A stretch of DNA of 9,576 nucleotides from an uncultured Bacilli bacterium (lineage in GTDB: Bacteria > Bacillota_I > Bacilli_A > RF39 > UBA660). The notes beneath the pieces are model-generated. The model had not been told where the DNA came from. It did not search any database and saw only the letters and a program-made list of their open reading frames with translations. Position 1 is the first letter of the stretch; each line of letters starts with the position of its first letter. Positions 1 to 7,942 of the stretch are shown one piece after another. The DNA lies in the NCBI GenBank assembly GCA_934101445.1, contig CAKORQ010000023.1, positions 1-9,576 of the forward strand, written 5' to 3'. The position numbers and the translations under genes were made by a program.

Positions 1-2201
1 TGTTTATTGAAAAAGTTAATATTCTTAATAAAAAAATTAATAATGGTTTTGAATTTGATAAATATGTTGTTATTGGGGAATATGATATTGAAAAAATAAA
101 TAATCGCGAGATTAAATATAAAAATAGTTACAAAATTGGTAAAAAAATAAAGGGATTTGATCAATTGCAAGTTGGAGATTATGTGGTGCATACAATTCAC
201 GGTATCGGTCAATATCAAGGCGTTATTTCTTTAACTAAAAATGGTGTTGTGAAAGATTATCTTCAAATAATATATGCTGATAATGATAAAATTTATGTTC
301 CGGTTGAAAAGATTAGTACTATTTTTAAATATTCATCAAAAGATGGCGTAGCGCCAATTTTAAGTAAATTAAACGGGACGGCTTGGGCAAAGACTAAAAA
401 GGCTTTACAGAAGAAAATTCATGATATTTCTTTAGAATTAATTAAATTGTACGCTGCTCGTAGTAAAGTAACGGGACCGGTCTTCAAAGATGACCCAATG
501 GATGTTATGTTTGATGCTGATTTTAAATACGAACCGACGGCTGACCAACAAAAGGCATTTGTTGATGTAAAAAAAGATTTAGAAAATAAAGTACCAATGG
601 ACCGTTTATTATGTGGCGATGTAGGATTTGGCAAAACTGAAGTAGCATTTCGAGCCATGTTTATGACTGCCATTAATGGTTTTCAAGTAGCTTACTTGTG
701 TCCGACTACTATTTTAAGTAATCAACAATATGAAAATGCTTTACAAAGATTTAAAAATTTTCCAGTAGAGATAGCTTTATTAAATCGTTTTACAACCAAA
801 AAAGAAGCTGAAAGAATAATTGATGGCTTAAAAAAAGGTACCATTGATATAGTTTTTGGAACTCATCGTTTGCTAAGTGATGATGTTGGTTATAAAAATT
901 TAGGCTTGCTTGTAGTTGATGAAGAGCAAAGATTTGGGGTAACGCATAAAGAAAAAATTAAAAAATATAAAAATGATGTGAATGTATTAACACTTTCTGC
1001 TACTCCAATTCCAAGAACTTTAAAAATGGCTATGTCTGGTTTAAGAGACTTATCAATTATTGATACAGCACCAGTAAATAGATATCCCGTTCAAACTTAT
1101 GTTATAAAAGAACAAGATATGGTGGTTAAAGATGCTATTTATAAAGAATTAGGGCGTAATGGGCAAGTTTTTGTTTTGTATAATCGGATTGAGAGTATTG
1201 AAAGTAAAAAGGCTGAATTACAGCGTTTAGTGCCGGAGGCTAGGATTGTTATTGCTCATGGAAGAATGAATAAATCTCAAATGGAAGATGTTATGCAAGA
1301 TTTCATTGATCATAAATATGATGTTTTATTATGTACGACTATTATTGAAACCGGAATTGATATAGCAAATGCTAATACATTAATTATTTATGATGCTGAT
1401 CGTTTTGGCTTAAGTCAGTTATATCAGATTAGAGGGCGTGTGGGTAGAAGTTCTAAGATTGCTTATGCCTACCTTATGTATAGCAAAGATAAGATGCTAA
1501 ATGAAATTGCTGTTAAACGATTAGAGGCTATTAAAGAATTTACAGAATTAGGTAGCGGCTACCGAATTGCCATGCGAGATTTGTCGTTGCGCGGGGCGGG
1601 GGATATTTTAGGAAGCGACCAAGCGGGATTTGTCGATGCCGTAGGACTGGACCTATATATGAAAATGGTTGATGACGAGGTTAAACGACTTAATGGAGAA
1701 GAACCAGTAGAAGATAAATCGAATAATTCTTTAATTGATGTTGATACCCATATTAGTGATTCTTATGTATCTGATGAGTCATTAAAAATTGAAATCCATC
1801 AAAAAATTAATGAAATTGATAGTTTTGATAAATTAATAGAAATTCAAAAGGAATTAGAAGACCGCTTTGGTAAAATTAATGAACAAATTAAGATTTATAT
1901 GTATGAAGAATGGTTTGAAAAATTAGCCTTGTCTTTAAATATAGAAAGAGTTGTTCAAAATAATAAAATTGTTGAATTAGAAATACCGGCTAATTTAACG
2001 AAAAAACTTAAATTTGATAAGTTATTTATGCAAATATATAATATATGTCCTAAAGTTCAATTTAGATCGATGCTAAATAATGTTTATATTACGTTACCAA
2101 TAGGTAATTTACCTAAGCATTTTGTATATTATTTAGTTGATATTTTAAATTTAATAAAAGACGAAGTAAATAAAGAAGATTTAAGTAATAATAATGAATA
2201 A
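1..2201 (+). CDS. mfd: Transcription-repair coupling factor Mfd, 5'-truncated by window edge
   Basis: DNA translocase that removes RNA polymerase stalled at lesions and recruits UvrA for nucleotide excision repair in the cytoplasm. The frame is open from base 3 without a stop, so the TTG/Met at 165 is not the start. The first 54 residues read as the end of the UvrB-like part leading into the RNA-polymerase-interacting CarD-like domain (VGDYVVHTIHGIGQY, from base 168). The SF2 translocase motifs follow: Walker A GDVGFGKT (615-638), DEEQ (918-929), SATPIPRT (near 1000) and the motif VI region RGRVGRSS (near 1430-1455). The TRCF C-terminal domain ends at the TAA. About 732 residues are present, where full Mfd has roughly 1150, so the N-terminal UvrA-binding region lies left of the window. 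A short stretch (1551-1653) is clearly GC-richer than its surroundings. Identification is very secure. Confidence 0.97.
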   Translation, partial: FIEKVNILNKKINNGFEFDKYVVIGEYDIEKINNREIKYKNSYKIGKKIKGFDQLQVGDYVVHTIHGIGQYQGVISLTKNGVVKDYLQIIYADNDKIYVPVEKISTIFKYSSKDGVAPILSKLNGTAWAKTKKALQKKIHDISLELIKLYAARSKVTGPVFKDDPMDVMFDADFKYEPTADQQKAFVDVKKDLENKVPMDRLLCGDVGFGKTEVAFRAMFMTAINGFQVAYLCPTTILSNQQYENALQRFKNFPVEIALLNRFTTKKEAERIIDGLKKGTIDIVFGTHRLLSDDVGYKNLGLLVVDEEQRFGVTHKEKIKKYKNDVNVLTLSATPIPRTLKMAMSGLRDLSIIDTAPVNRYPVQTYVIKEQDMVVKDAIYKELGRNGQVFVLYNRIESIESKKAELQRLVPEARIVIAHGRMNKSQMEDVMQDFIDHKYDVLLCTTIIETGIDIANANTLIIYDADRFGLSQLYQIRGRVGRSSKIAYAYLMYSKDKMLNEIAVKRLEAIKEFTELGSGYRIAMRDLSLRGAGDILGSDQAGFVDAVGLDLYMKMVDDEVKRLNGEEPVEDKSNNSLIDVDTHISDSYVSDESLKIEIHQKINEIDSFDKLIEIQKELEDRFGKINEQIKIYMYEEWFEKLALSLNIERVVQNNKIVELEIPANLTKKLKFDKLFMQIYNICPKVQFRSMLNNVYITLPIGNLPKHFVYYLVDILNLIKDEVNKEDLSNNNE

Positions 2202-2210
2202 GAAGTTTTT

Positions 2211-2258
2211 ATATTAAATTAGTTTATGACTAACTAGATTTAATATAGACATTTTTTT
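2211..2258 (+). terminator. Probable intrinsic terminator after mfd
   Basis: The arms at 2211-2224 and 2232-2246 pair over about 14 bp with one bulged base, around a 7-nt loop. Seven Ts follow at 2252-2258. The stem is almost entirely A/T, so it is weaker than a classical terminator. Its place right after the mfd stop and before a new promoter supports the call. Confidence 0.6.
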
Positions 2259-2308
2259 ACATATTAGAAACTTTTTTGCATAACTTTTGTGTATCTTTTT
2301 AATTTTTA

Positions 2309-2317
2309 TGGTAAAAT
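2309..2317 (+). promoter_or_regulatory. Putative extended -10 promoter of the fucO-FIST/aldehyde dehydrogenase operon
   Basis: TGGTAAAAT is a TGN-extended -10 element (-10 hexamer TAAAAT at 2312-2317). No good -35 lies 16-18 nt upstream; TTGTGT at 2287-2292 is a weak candidate at 19 nt. Transcription would begin near 2324. The leader would then be only about 17 nt, which holds the ribosome site AGGAGGT (2329-2335) and leaves no room for a riboswitch. No clear catabolite-repression (cre) site was seen nearby. Confidence 0.45.
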
Positions 2318-2340
2318 TAAATCATAATAGGAGGTAAGAT

Positions 2341-4680
2341 ATGGCTAATAGAATGGTTCTTAATGAAACTTCTTATTTTGGTTGGAATGCTAGAGAAAAT
2401 TTAGTATCAGAAATCAAAAAGAGAAATTTTAAAAGAATATTAGTTGTAAGTGATGAAAATTTAGTTAAATGTGGGGTAACTGGTAAAGTAACTGAATTGT
2501 TGGATAATGCTAAAATAAAGTATAGTGTTTTTGATAAAGTTAAACCTAATCCAACAATAAGTAATTGTCATGATGGGATAAGGGCTGCTAAGAAATTTCA
2601 TGTTGATAGTTTAATCGCTGTTGGTGGTGGTAGTGTTATTGATACGGCTAAATGTATTGGTATCGTTATTAATAATAGAGAATTTTATGATATAAATTCT
2701 TTAGAAGGCGTTGCTGATACTAAGAATAAGTCGTTACCTATAATCGCTTTACCAACAACGGCTGGTACGGCGGCAGAGGTAACAATTAATTATGTAATTA
2801 CAGATGAAATAGGGAAAGTTAAAAGAGTTTGTGTAGACACAAATGATATTCCTGTTTTAGCAATAATTGATACAGAATTAATGAGTAAAATGCCTAAAAT
2901 GACAGCGGCTGCTACAGGCTTAGATGCTCTAACTCATGCGATGGAAGGATACATTACGAAGGCTCACTGGGAAATTCCTGATATGTTTCATTTACAAAGT
3001 ATGGGAATGACTTATAAAAATTTAGTAAAGTCAGTTAATAAAGAGCGCGATGCTCAAGAACAAATGGCAATGAGTGAATATATTGCGGGTATGGGATTTT
3101 CTAATGTCGGACTTGGTATTGTTCATTCCATGGCTCATCAATTAGGGGCAACTTATGATATTGCTCATGGTATTGCTTGTAGTTTATTTTTACCATATGT
3201 TTTAGAGTGGAATGGAGAAGTTGCTTACGATAGATATCGTAAGATGGCAGAAAGTTTTGGTTTAACAACAACTGGTAAAACTGATAAACAATGTGTAGAA
3301 CTTGTTGTTAGAGCAGTTCGCGATTTAGAAAAAACTTTAAAAGTACCAATGACTTTAAAAGAATTAAATGTAAGTCCAGATAGTTTTGAGGAAATGGCTG
3401 CTAAAGCTTTAATTGATCCTTGTACTGGTGGTAATCCACGAGAGGTTACAAAGGAAGATATTATTGAACTATTTAATAGAGCTTATGAAGGAAAAGGAGT
3501 TAGTAAAAACATGAGAACTAAAGTTGGTTATAGTGAAAATGTAGATGCTTATACAAGTGGTGTTGAAACTGCTAAAATGGCTAATAAAATAGAGAATCCA
3601 CAAGTTGGTTTATTATTTACCAGTTGTGTTCAAGATCAAAAAGAAATCATGAAAGGTATTAAGAGTGTCTTAAAAGATATTGATATTGTTGGTTGTACTT
3701 CCAGTGCTGCTATATGTACACAAGATGGTTATTTAAATAAACCTACTGGTTATTCTGGTATGATGTTGTTAGGTGGCGATGCTAAAGTCGTTGCTGCAGG
3801 TTCGCCAAAGACTAATGATGATGCACGTACTATTGGTCGCAAATTAGCAACTAAGGCTGTTAAAGAGGCTAATTGCATTGAAAAACCAAGTTATGTATTT
3901 GTAAGTGCTTCGCCAAAAGAAGAAGAGGAATACTTAAAAGGTATTGCTGATGTAATTGGAGATGTTCCAGTATTTGGTGGTAGTGCTGCTGATAATACAG
4001 TAGAAGGTAAATGGAGTTTACTATATAATGGTGAGGCTTTTGCTGATGGTTGTGTTATGGCTTTAATTTATGCTGATACTGAGATTAAGAACTTATATAC
4101 TGGTAATTATGTAGAAACTAAAGATGCTGGTTTAATTACCGAAGTTAAAGATAAGAGAACATTAGTATCTATTAATGGAAAACCTGCATTAGATGTTTAT
4201 GCTGATTGGACTGGTAAAAGAATAGAAGATATGATGGGTAATAACTTACTAACAGAAACAATCTTTAATCCACTTGGAGTAAAAGATCAAATTGGTAATG
4301 TTACGGCTGTTAGACATCCAATGTTTGCTAATGTTGATAAATCAATGAATATTGGGGCTAATTTAGAAGAAAATACGGCTATTATTCATTTAACTAATAC
4401 ACCAGAAGGTATGTTAGATAGCAATGCTTGTGTAGTTAAGAAATTAAATGATTTAATGGATAATACACCAGAAAGTTATTTTCTTGTTCACTGTGGTGGT
4501 CGTCGTTTAGGACTTCAATTAACTAATATGGAAGATAAAATTTATCCAGCTATTAAGAAGGCTATTCCTAAAAAAGAATTCTTAATGGTATTTACCTTTG
4601 GTGAATATGGTAGATGTGAACATTCTAGTAATATTGTTGGTGGTTTATCTCTATCATTTACGGGATTTGGAAAGGAATAA
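2341..4680 (+). CDS. fucO: FucO-type iron alcohol dehydrogenase (lactaldehyde reductase) fused to a FIST sensory protein
   Basis: Residues 1-383 are a complete group III iron-dependent alcohol dehydrogenase very close to lactaldehyde reductase FucO, which reduces lactaldehyde to propane-1,2-diol with NADH. Visible are Asp38 (the NAD-preference position in FucO), the cofactor motif GGGS (95-98), the family stretch TTAGTAAEVTINYVITDE (139-156), and all four metal ligands Asp195, His199, His262 and His276. This part ends at CTGGNPRE plus about 17 residues, where E. coli FucO also ends. After a 7-residue linker, Met391 to 779 is a full-length FIST_N plus FIST_C protein, with the conserved regions VGCTSSA and, near the end, GEYGR with a following His. 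FIST domains are predicted small-ligand sensors; some (NosP) bind haem. The start is fixed by AGGAGGT at 2329-2335, 5 nt before ATG. I do not know this fusion as a described protein. The seam (3481-3513) looks like a former gene boundary, so two separate products remain possible. An alternative substrate for the dehydrogenase half is another short aldehyde or diol. Confidence 0.93.
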   Translation: MANRMVLNETSYFGWNARENLVSEIKKRNFKRILVVSDENLVKCGVTGKVTELLDNAKIKYSVFDKVKPNPTISNCHDGIRAAKKFHVDSLIAVGGGSVIDTAKCIGIVINNREFYDINSLEGVADTKNKSLPIIALPTTAGTAAEVTINYVITDEIGKVKRVCVDTNDIPVLAIIDTELMSKMPKMTAAATGLDALTHAMEGYITKAHWEIPDMFHLQSMGMTYKNLVKSVNKERDAQEQMAMSEYIAGMGFSNVGLGIVHSMAHQLGATYDIAHGIACSLFLPYVLEWNGEVAYDRYRKMAESFGLTTTGKTDKQCVELVVRAVRDLEKTLKVPMTLKELNVSPDSFEEMAAKALIDPCTGGNPREVTKEDIIELFNRAYEGKGVSKNMRTKVGYSENVDAYTSGVETAKMANKIENPQVGLLFTSCVQDQKEIMKGIKSVLKDIDIVGCTSSAAICTQDGYLNKPTGYSGMMLLGGDAKVVAAGSPKTNDDARTIGRKLATKAVKEANCIEKPSYVFVSASPKEEEEYLKGIADVIGDVPVFGGSAADNTVEGKWSLLYNGEAFADGCVMALIYADTEIKNLYTGNYVETKDAGLITEVKDKRTLVSINGKPALDVYADWTGKRIEDMMGNNLLTETIFNPLGVKDQIGNVTAVRHPMFANVDKSMNIGANLEENTAIIHLTNTPEGMLDSNACVVKKLNDLMDNTPESYFLVHCGGRRLGLQLTNMEDKIYPAIKKAIPKKEFLMVFTFGEYGRCEHSSNIVGGLSLSFTGFGKE
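3494..3513 (+). promoter_or_regulatory. Internal Shine-Dalgarno and ATG at the start of the FIST domain
   Basis: AAGGAG (3494-3499) lies 11 nt before an in-frame ATG at 3511 (Met391), which is where a free-standing FIST protein would begin. Translation from here would give a 389-residue FIST protein, a normal family length. In the -1 frame, TAG and TAA lie in tandem at 3501-3506, immediately after a four-A run (3492-3495). This is the layout expected of two operon genes with a short gap. Whether the site is used cannot be told from sequence. Confidence 0.5.
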
Positions 4681-4683
4681 AAA

Positions 4684-6120
4684 ATGGCAAAGAATTTAAT
4701 TGGGGCAAGTTGGTGTGATGCAAGTAACGGGGAAGTAATTGAAATTACTAACCCTGCTACTAATGCACTAATCGATACAGTACCAAAAAGTACAAAAGAA
4801 GACTGTGATAAGGCAGTTGATGCGGCTTTCGAGGCACAAAAAGAATGGGCTAAAGTGCCTTTACATGAAAGAGCAAGTCGTTTAATGAAGTTTGTTTCTT
4901 TAGTAGAAAGAGATAAAGATAGTTTAGCAAAATTATTATGCGAAGAAACTGGTAAACCAATTAGTGAAGCAATAGGAGAAATTGCAAATGTTTCAATAGG
5001 TATTCCGGCATTCTGTGAAAGAGCAAAACATGAATATGGAAAAGTAATTCCTTATGGTCAAGAAAAAGGTAATGAGGCTACTTTACAATATACAGTTCAA
5101 GCACCTTTAGGAGTAGTAGTTGCTGTAATTCCTTTTAATTTCCCTAGTGATTTATTCTGTCAAAAAGTTCCTGCTGCTTTATTAATGGGAAATAGTGTTA
5201 TTTTAAAACCAAGTGCTCACAATCCTTTAACTTTAACTAAATATGTTGAGTTATTAATTGAAGCTGGTATTCCTGGTGGTGCAATTAACTTAATTAATGG
5301 TGCTGGTGGCGAGGCTGTTCAAAATTTAGCTGAAAATCCTAAAGTAGCGTTAGTAAGTCTTACTGGTTCTACTTTGGCTGGAGCGGAAACAATGGCTAAA
5401 TGTGCTAAAAATATTACTCATGTTATGTTAGAATTAGGTGGCAATGATGCATTCATTCTTCATAAAGATGGTGATGTTGATTTAGCGGTTAAAGAAACTA
5501 TCTGGGGTCGTCTATATAATACTGGTCAAGTTTGCTGTGCTTCTAAACGTTTCTTAGTTCATAAAGATGTTTTAGATGAATTTGTTAGTAAATTAACCGA
5601 AACTTTTAAAGGCATTAAAGTTTGCATGCCTAGCAACCCTAATGCTAAAATTGGTTGTTTAATTAGTGAAGATGCTGCTAAAAAGGTAGAAGAACAAGTT
5701 AATTCTACTGTTGCGTTAGGTGCTAAGGTCGTTTATGGAGGACGCCGTAAAGGAGCTTTCTATGAACCAACTATTTTAACTGATGTTACTCGTGATATGC
5801 CTGTTGCTAAAGATATGGAAATCTTTGGACCTGTTGTTTCTATTATTAGTTATGATACTATTGAAGAGGCAATTGAAATTGCTAACCAATCAAGTTTTGG
5901 TTTATGTGGATGTATTATTTCTAAAGATCAAAAGGTATGTCAAAAAGTTGCTAATGAACTTGAATGTGGTGGCGTAATTATTAATGGTGCTTCTTTCTTC
6001 CGTTCATTTGAAATGCCATTTGGTGGCTGGAAACATTCTGGTTATGGTAATGAAGGCGTTGCTAGTACTCTTCATGAAATGAGTAGAACTAAGACTGTTA
6101 TTTTAAAAAATATACTTTAA
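4684..6120 (+). CDS. NAD(P)-dependent aldehyde dehydrogenase, probable lactaldehyde dehydrogenase-like
   Basis: Oxidises an aldehyde to the acid with NAD(P)+ in the cytosol. The 478-residue protein is a complete ALDH-superfamily enzyme. It has the oxyanion Asn152 in PFNFP, the cofactor Lys175 in LKPS, the general base Glu250 in ELGG, the catalytic Cys284 in GQVCC, and Glu379 in MEIFGPV. The sequence resembles the lactaldehyde/succinate-semialdehyde dehydrogenase group, but substrate cannot be fixed from sequence. It starts 3 nt after the fucO-FIST stop. Its ribosome site AAAGGA (4671-4676) lies inside the end of that gene, 7 nt before ATG, so the two are co-transcribed and perhaps translationally coupled. 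The pairing suggests that lactaldehyde, or a similar aldehyde, is both reduced and oxidised to balance NADH. No sugar-phosphate aldolase or kinase that would supply lactaldehyde is in the window. Confidence 0.93.
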   Translation: MAKNLIGASWCDASNGEVIEITNPATNALIDTVPKSTKEDCDKAVDAAFEAQKEWAKVPLHERASRLMKFVSLVERDKDSLAKLLCEETGKPISEAIGEIANVSIGIPAFCERAKHEYGKVIPYGQEKGNEATLQYTVQAPLGVVVAVIPFNFPSDLFCQKVPAALLMGNSVILKPSAHNPLTLTKYVELLIEAGIPGGAINLINGAGGEAVQNLAENPKVALVSLTGSTLAGAETMAKCAKNITHVMLELGGNDAFILHKDGDVDLAVKETIWGRLYNTGQVCCASKRFLVHKDVLDEFVSKLTETFKGIKVCMPSNPNAKIGCLISEDAAKKVEEQVNSTVALGAKVVYGGRRKGAFYEPTILTDVTRDMPVAKDMEIFGPVVSIISYDTIEEAIEIANQSSFGLCGCIISKDQKVCQKVANELECGGVIINGASFFRSFEMPFGGWKHSGYGNEGVASTLHEMSRTKTVILKNIL

Positions 6121-6129
6121 AATATATAA

Positions 6130-6167
6130 CTGTTTATTCTTTTGTTAATGGATTAAACAGTTTTTTT
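6130..6167 (+). terminator. Intrinsic terminator of the fucO-FIST/aldehyde dehydrogenase operon
   Basis: CTGTTTA (6130-6136) pairs with TAAACAG (6154-6160). Two further base pairs form inside after a T-T mismatch. Seven Ts follow directly (6161-6167). It sits 10 nt after the aldehyde dehydrogenase stop. Confidence 0.8.
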
Positions 6168-6185
6168 GATTCTGGATTGATAGTG

Positions 6186-6244
6186 CATAAAAAAATAACG
6201 GTTATAAAACTAATAATTTTATTTTTTTACCGTTATTTTTTATG
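6186..6244. terminator. Bidirectional terminator between converging operons
   Basis: The arms 6186-6202 and 6229-6244 are inverted repeats (16-17 nt, differing by one A in the A-run) around an A/T-rich loop. Each strand has the order CGGT-type stem end, then a run of T. It lies 11 nt past the Nudix stop on the minus strand and backs up the plus-strand terminator at 6130-6167. Confidence 0.75.
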
Positions 6245-6254
6245 TTTGAATATA

Positions 6255-6686
6255 TTATACTACCTTAATTATATCCAAATTTGTTTGCTTATTTTCTACA
6301 AGAACATTAAGATTGCTAATTATCCAATTGGGGGATCTTAATTCGTCTTTCATTTTTAGTATTTCTTCATAGCTAAACCATTTTACATCTAATATTTCTG
6401 ACTTATTTATATTTATATTTTCTTCTAATAATTTTGTTGAAAAGAGTATGCCTATCCAAATATCGTTTTCTAAAATTTTATTGCAAACTTTTAGAACTCC
6501 AGTTAGTTCAACTTTACAGCCTGTTTCTTCAAAAATTTCCCTTTTAGCTCCATCAAAAATACTTTCCTTTGGTTCGAGATGACCTGCGGGAATATTCCAT
6601 TTTCCACGACATATTTCTTTAGCCTCTTGTACTAGTAAAAATTTGCCATCTTTTTCTATAAAACCGCCGACAATAATTGAGTTCAT
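6255..6686 (-). CDS. Nudix hydrolase
   Basis: Cytosolic enzyme of the Nudix family, which cleaves nucleoside diphosphates linked to another moiety using Mg2+. The 143-residue protein carries a full Nudix box at residues 35-57: Gly35, Glu41, then REIFEETGC at 49-57. The metal-binding Glu50, Glu53 and Glu54 are all present. PAGHLEP before the box and RGKWNIP upstream are also typical. The final position of the box is Cys where Ile/Leu/Val is usual. The substrate (oxidised nucleotide, sugar nucleotide, dinucleotide or other) cannot be told. The start ATG at 6684-6686 has GAAAGGA (plus-strand 6696-6702) 9 nt upstream, inside the end of the FemABX-like gene, and the two genes are only 3 nt apart. 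It is therefore the second gene of a minus-strand operon, ending at the bidirectional terminator. Confidence 0.9.
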   Translation of the reverse strand: MNSIIVGGFIEKDGKFLLVQEAKEICRGKWNIPAGHLEPKESIFDGAKREIFEETGCKVELTGVLKVCNKILENDIWIGILFSTKLLEENININKSEILDVKWFSYEEILKMKDELRSPNWIISNLNVLVENKQTNLDIIKVV

Positions 6687-6689
6687 ATA

Positions 6690-7919
6690 TTAATTTCCTT
6701 TCTTAATTGTGTGTTTAATTTTCTTTAAAATATTAAATAGGGTATTAGCAGGATTTAAAGATAATTCATAAGCCCCAAGAAGTTCTTCGACATAACCGCC
6801 GAAGCCTTTTTTAAATTCGTAAACACCACGGTCTTTGCCATTAGGATTAAATACATCTTGAATACCAAAGAAGTTATATCTCTTATAATTATGGTCGGCA
6901 GCATATTTAATTATTTCCCATTGTAAACGATATTGACCACAAAACTGCATATACTCGGCATAAGAACCACTAAATAAATAAATGATTTCATCACCATATA
7001 ATATAAACATAGCAGCTGATAAAGGAATAATTTCGCCTTTTTCTTGCTTTAAATCTTTAGCTTCTTGTATCTTTTTATTATTATTTTCAATATCTTTTTT
7101 CATGACTTCTTTTTTCTTTAAGTTAGAATTAGAATCAGATAATTCTTTTAATTTAGAAGCCATTTCTTTATTAGAATCTTCTAATTTTTGAATATAATTC
7201 TTTAAATTAATTTCACATATTTTAAATGTTACATCATCTTTAAAAGAATCATACATTTCTTCATAATATTTTAAAGATTTATCGGAAAATGATCTACGAT
7301 CACAAGTATCACTGGTAATAGTTTTAAATTCTTTTAATTCATCTTTAGATAGTGTTCTAATATTTAAATCATATTTAGTTAAAGTTTTATTAATATTATT
7401 ACGAGTACTGCTACGAAAATCATTAAATAATTCTTTACTGGTTTTACCATTAATATCAAGACAATAAGTCCATTTAACTTGACTACTTTGGGAATCTTTA
7501 TAACCTAAAGTATGTAAATAATCTATAATATCTCGGTTATCAAATTCATCAGTAATTTCGGCTTCCATATTACGAGAAACAGCAGGTATATATGGGTCAA
7601 TTATTAGTTTTAAGCCATTTTTTTCTTTTAAAAAGTTCTTAACACCATCTGTCATAAATTTAAGTAATTCTTTATTATGGTAATCAAGAATAAAGCCTTT
7701 ATAAGCCTCATATGTTATTTTACCTAAGAATTTTTGTGGGGTTTGTGCGATAAGACTGGCTGCGATAACCTTGTTATTTTCTTTAACTCCTACTAAATAA
7801 ACCTTTGTTCCATCACATTCTAATTTCTTTTTCATCATTACAGTTTGAAAGAAATTTTTATTATTTTGTGTATCGACAAAATTTTGAAATTCTTGTTCTG
7901 TTAGTTCTGTAAATTTCAT
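6690..7919 (-). CDS. FemABX/MurM-family peptidoglycan interpeptide-bridge aminoacyltransferase
   Basis: Transfers an amino acid from aminoacyl-tRNA to the stem peptide of lipid II at the inner face of the membrane, building the peptidoglycan cross-bridge. The two GNAT-like halves are recognisable, with the family motif GVYEFKKGFGG near the C-terminus. Between the halves, about residues 236-296 form a Lys/Glu/Asn-rich helical hairpin like the coiled-coil arm of FemA. The C-terminal tail is basic, as expected for a membrane-associated protein. I chose the ATG at 7919 (409 residues, starting MKFTELTEQEF, which matches how FemA proteins begin). It has GGTGAT 3 nt upstream, complementary to the 16S tail. 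The ATG at 7931 would add four residues but has no ribosome site. The amino acid used cannot be predicted. It is the first gene of an operon with the Nudix hydrolase. Confidence 0.88.
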   Translation of the reverse strand: MKFTELTEQEFQNFVDTQNNKNFFQTVMMKKKLECDGTKVYLVGVKENNKVIAASLIAQTPQKFLGKITYEAYKGFILDYHNKELLKFMTDGVKNFLKEKNGLKLIIDPYIPAVSRNMEAEITDEFDNRDIIDYLHTLGYKDSQSSQVKWTYCLDINGKTSKELFNDFRSSTRNNINKTLTKYDLNIRTLSKDELKEFKTITSDTCDRRSFSDKSLKYYEEMYDSFKDDVTFKICEINLKNYIQKLEDSNKEMASKLKELSDSNSNLKKKEVMKKDIENNNKKIQEAKDLKQEKGEIIPLSAAMFILYGDEIIYLFSGSYAEYMQFCGQYRLQWEIIKYAADHNYKRYNFFGIQDVFNPNGKDRGVYEFKKGFGGYVEELLGAYELSLNPANTLFNILKKIKHTIKKGN

Positions 7920-7936
7920 TGTATCACCCATTTATA

Positions 7937-7942
7937 AGTATA
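7937..7942 (-). promoter_or_regulatory. Possible -10 box of the FemABX-like gene
   Basis: On the minus strand this reads TATACT. No acceptable -35 lies 16-18 nt upstream; TTAACT (plus-strand 7965-7970) is 22 nt away. If used, transcription would start near 7930, so the mRNA would begin at about the upstream ATG and translation would start at 7919. Weak evidence. Confidence 0.25.

Noticed and set aside
419..673. 84-codon open frame on the minus strand
   Set aside because: Lies opposite the conserved Mfd translocase core, has no ribosome site or recognisable product; shadow of mfd.
165..2201. TTG/Met at 165 as the start of mfd
   Set aside because: The frame continues open to base 3 and the upstream residues match the Mfd region before the CarD-like domain.
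2331..2343. 13-nt sequence shared exactly with 8095-8107
   Set aside because: It is the Shine-Dalgarno and ATG context of two genes; chance plus shared ribosome-site consensus explains it.
5783..5977. 64-codon Leu/Lys-rich open frame on the plus strand
   Set aside because: Alternate frame of the aldehyde dehydrogenase; composition follows from A/T-rich codons read out of frame.
6982..7191. 69-codon open frame on the plus strand that looks like a membrane protein
   Set aside because: Antisense of the Lys-rich coiled-coil part of the FemABX-like gene, which reads as Phe/Leu-rich; no ribosome site.
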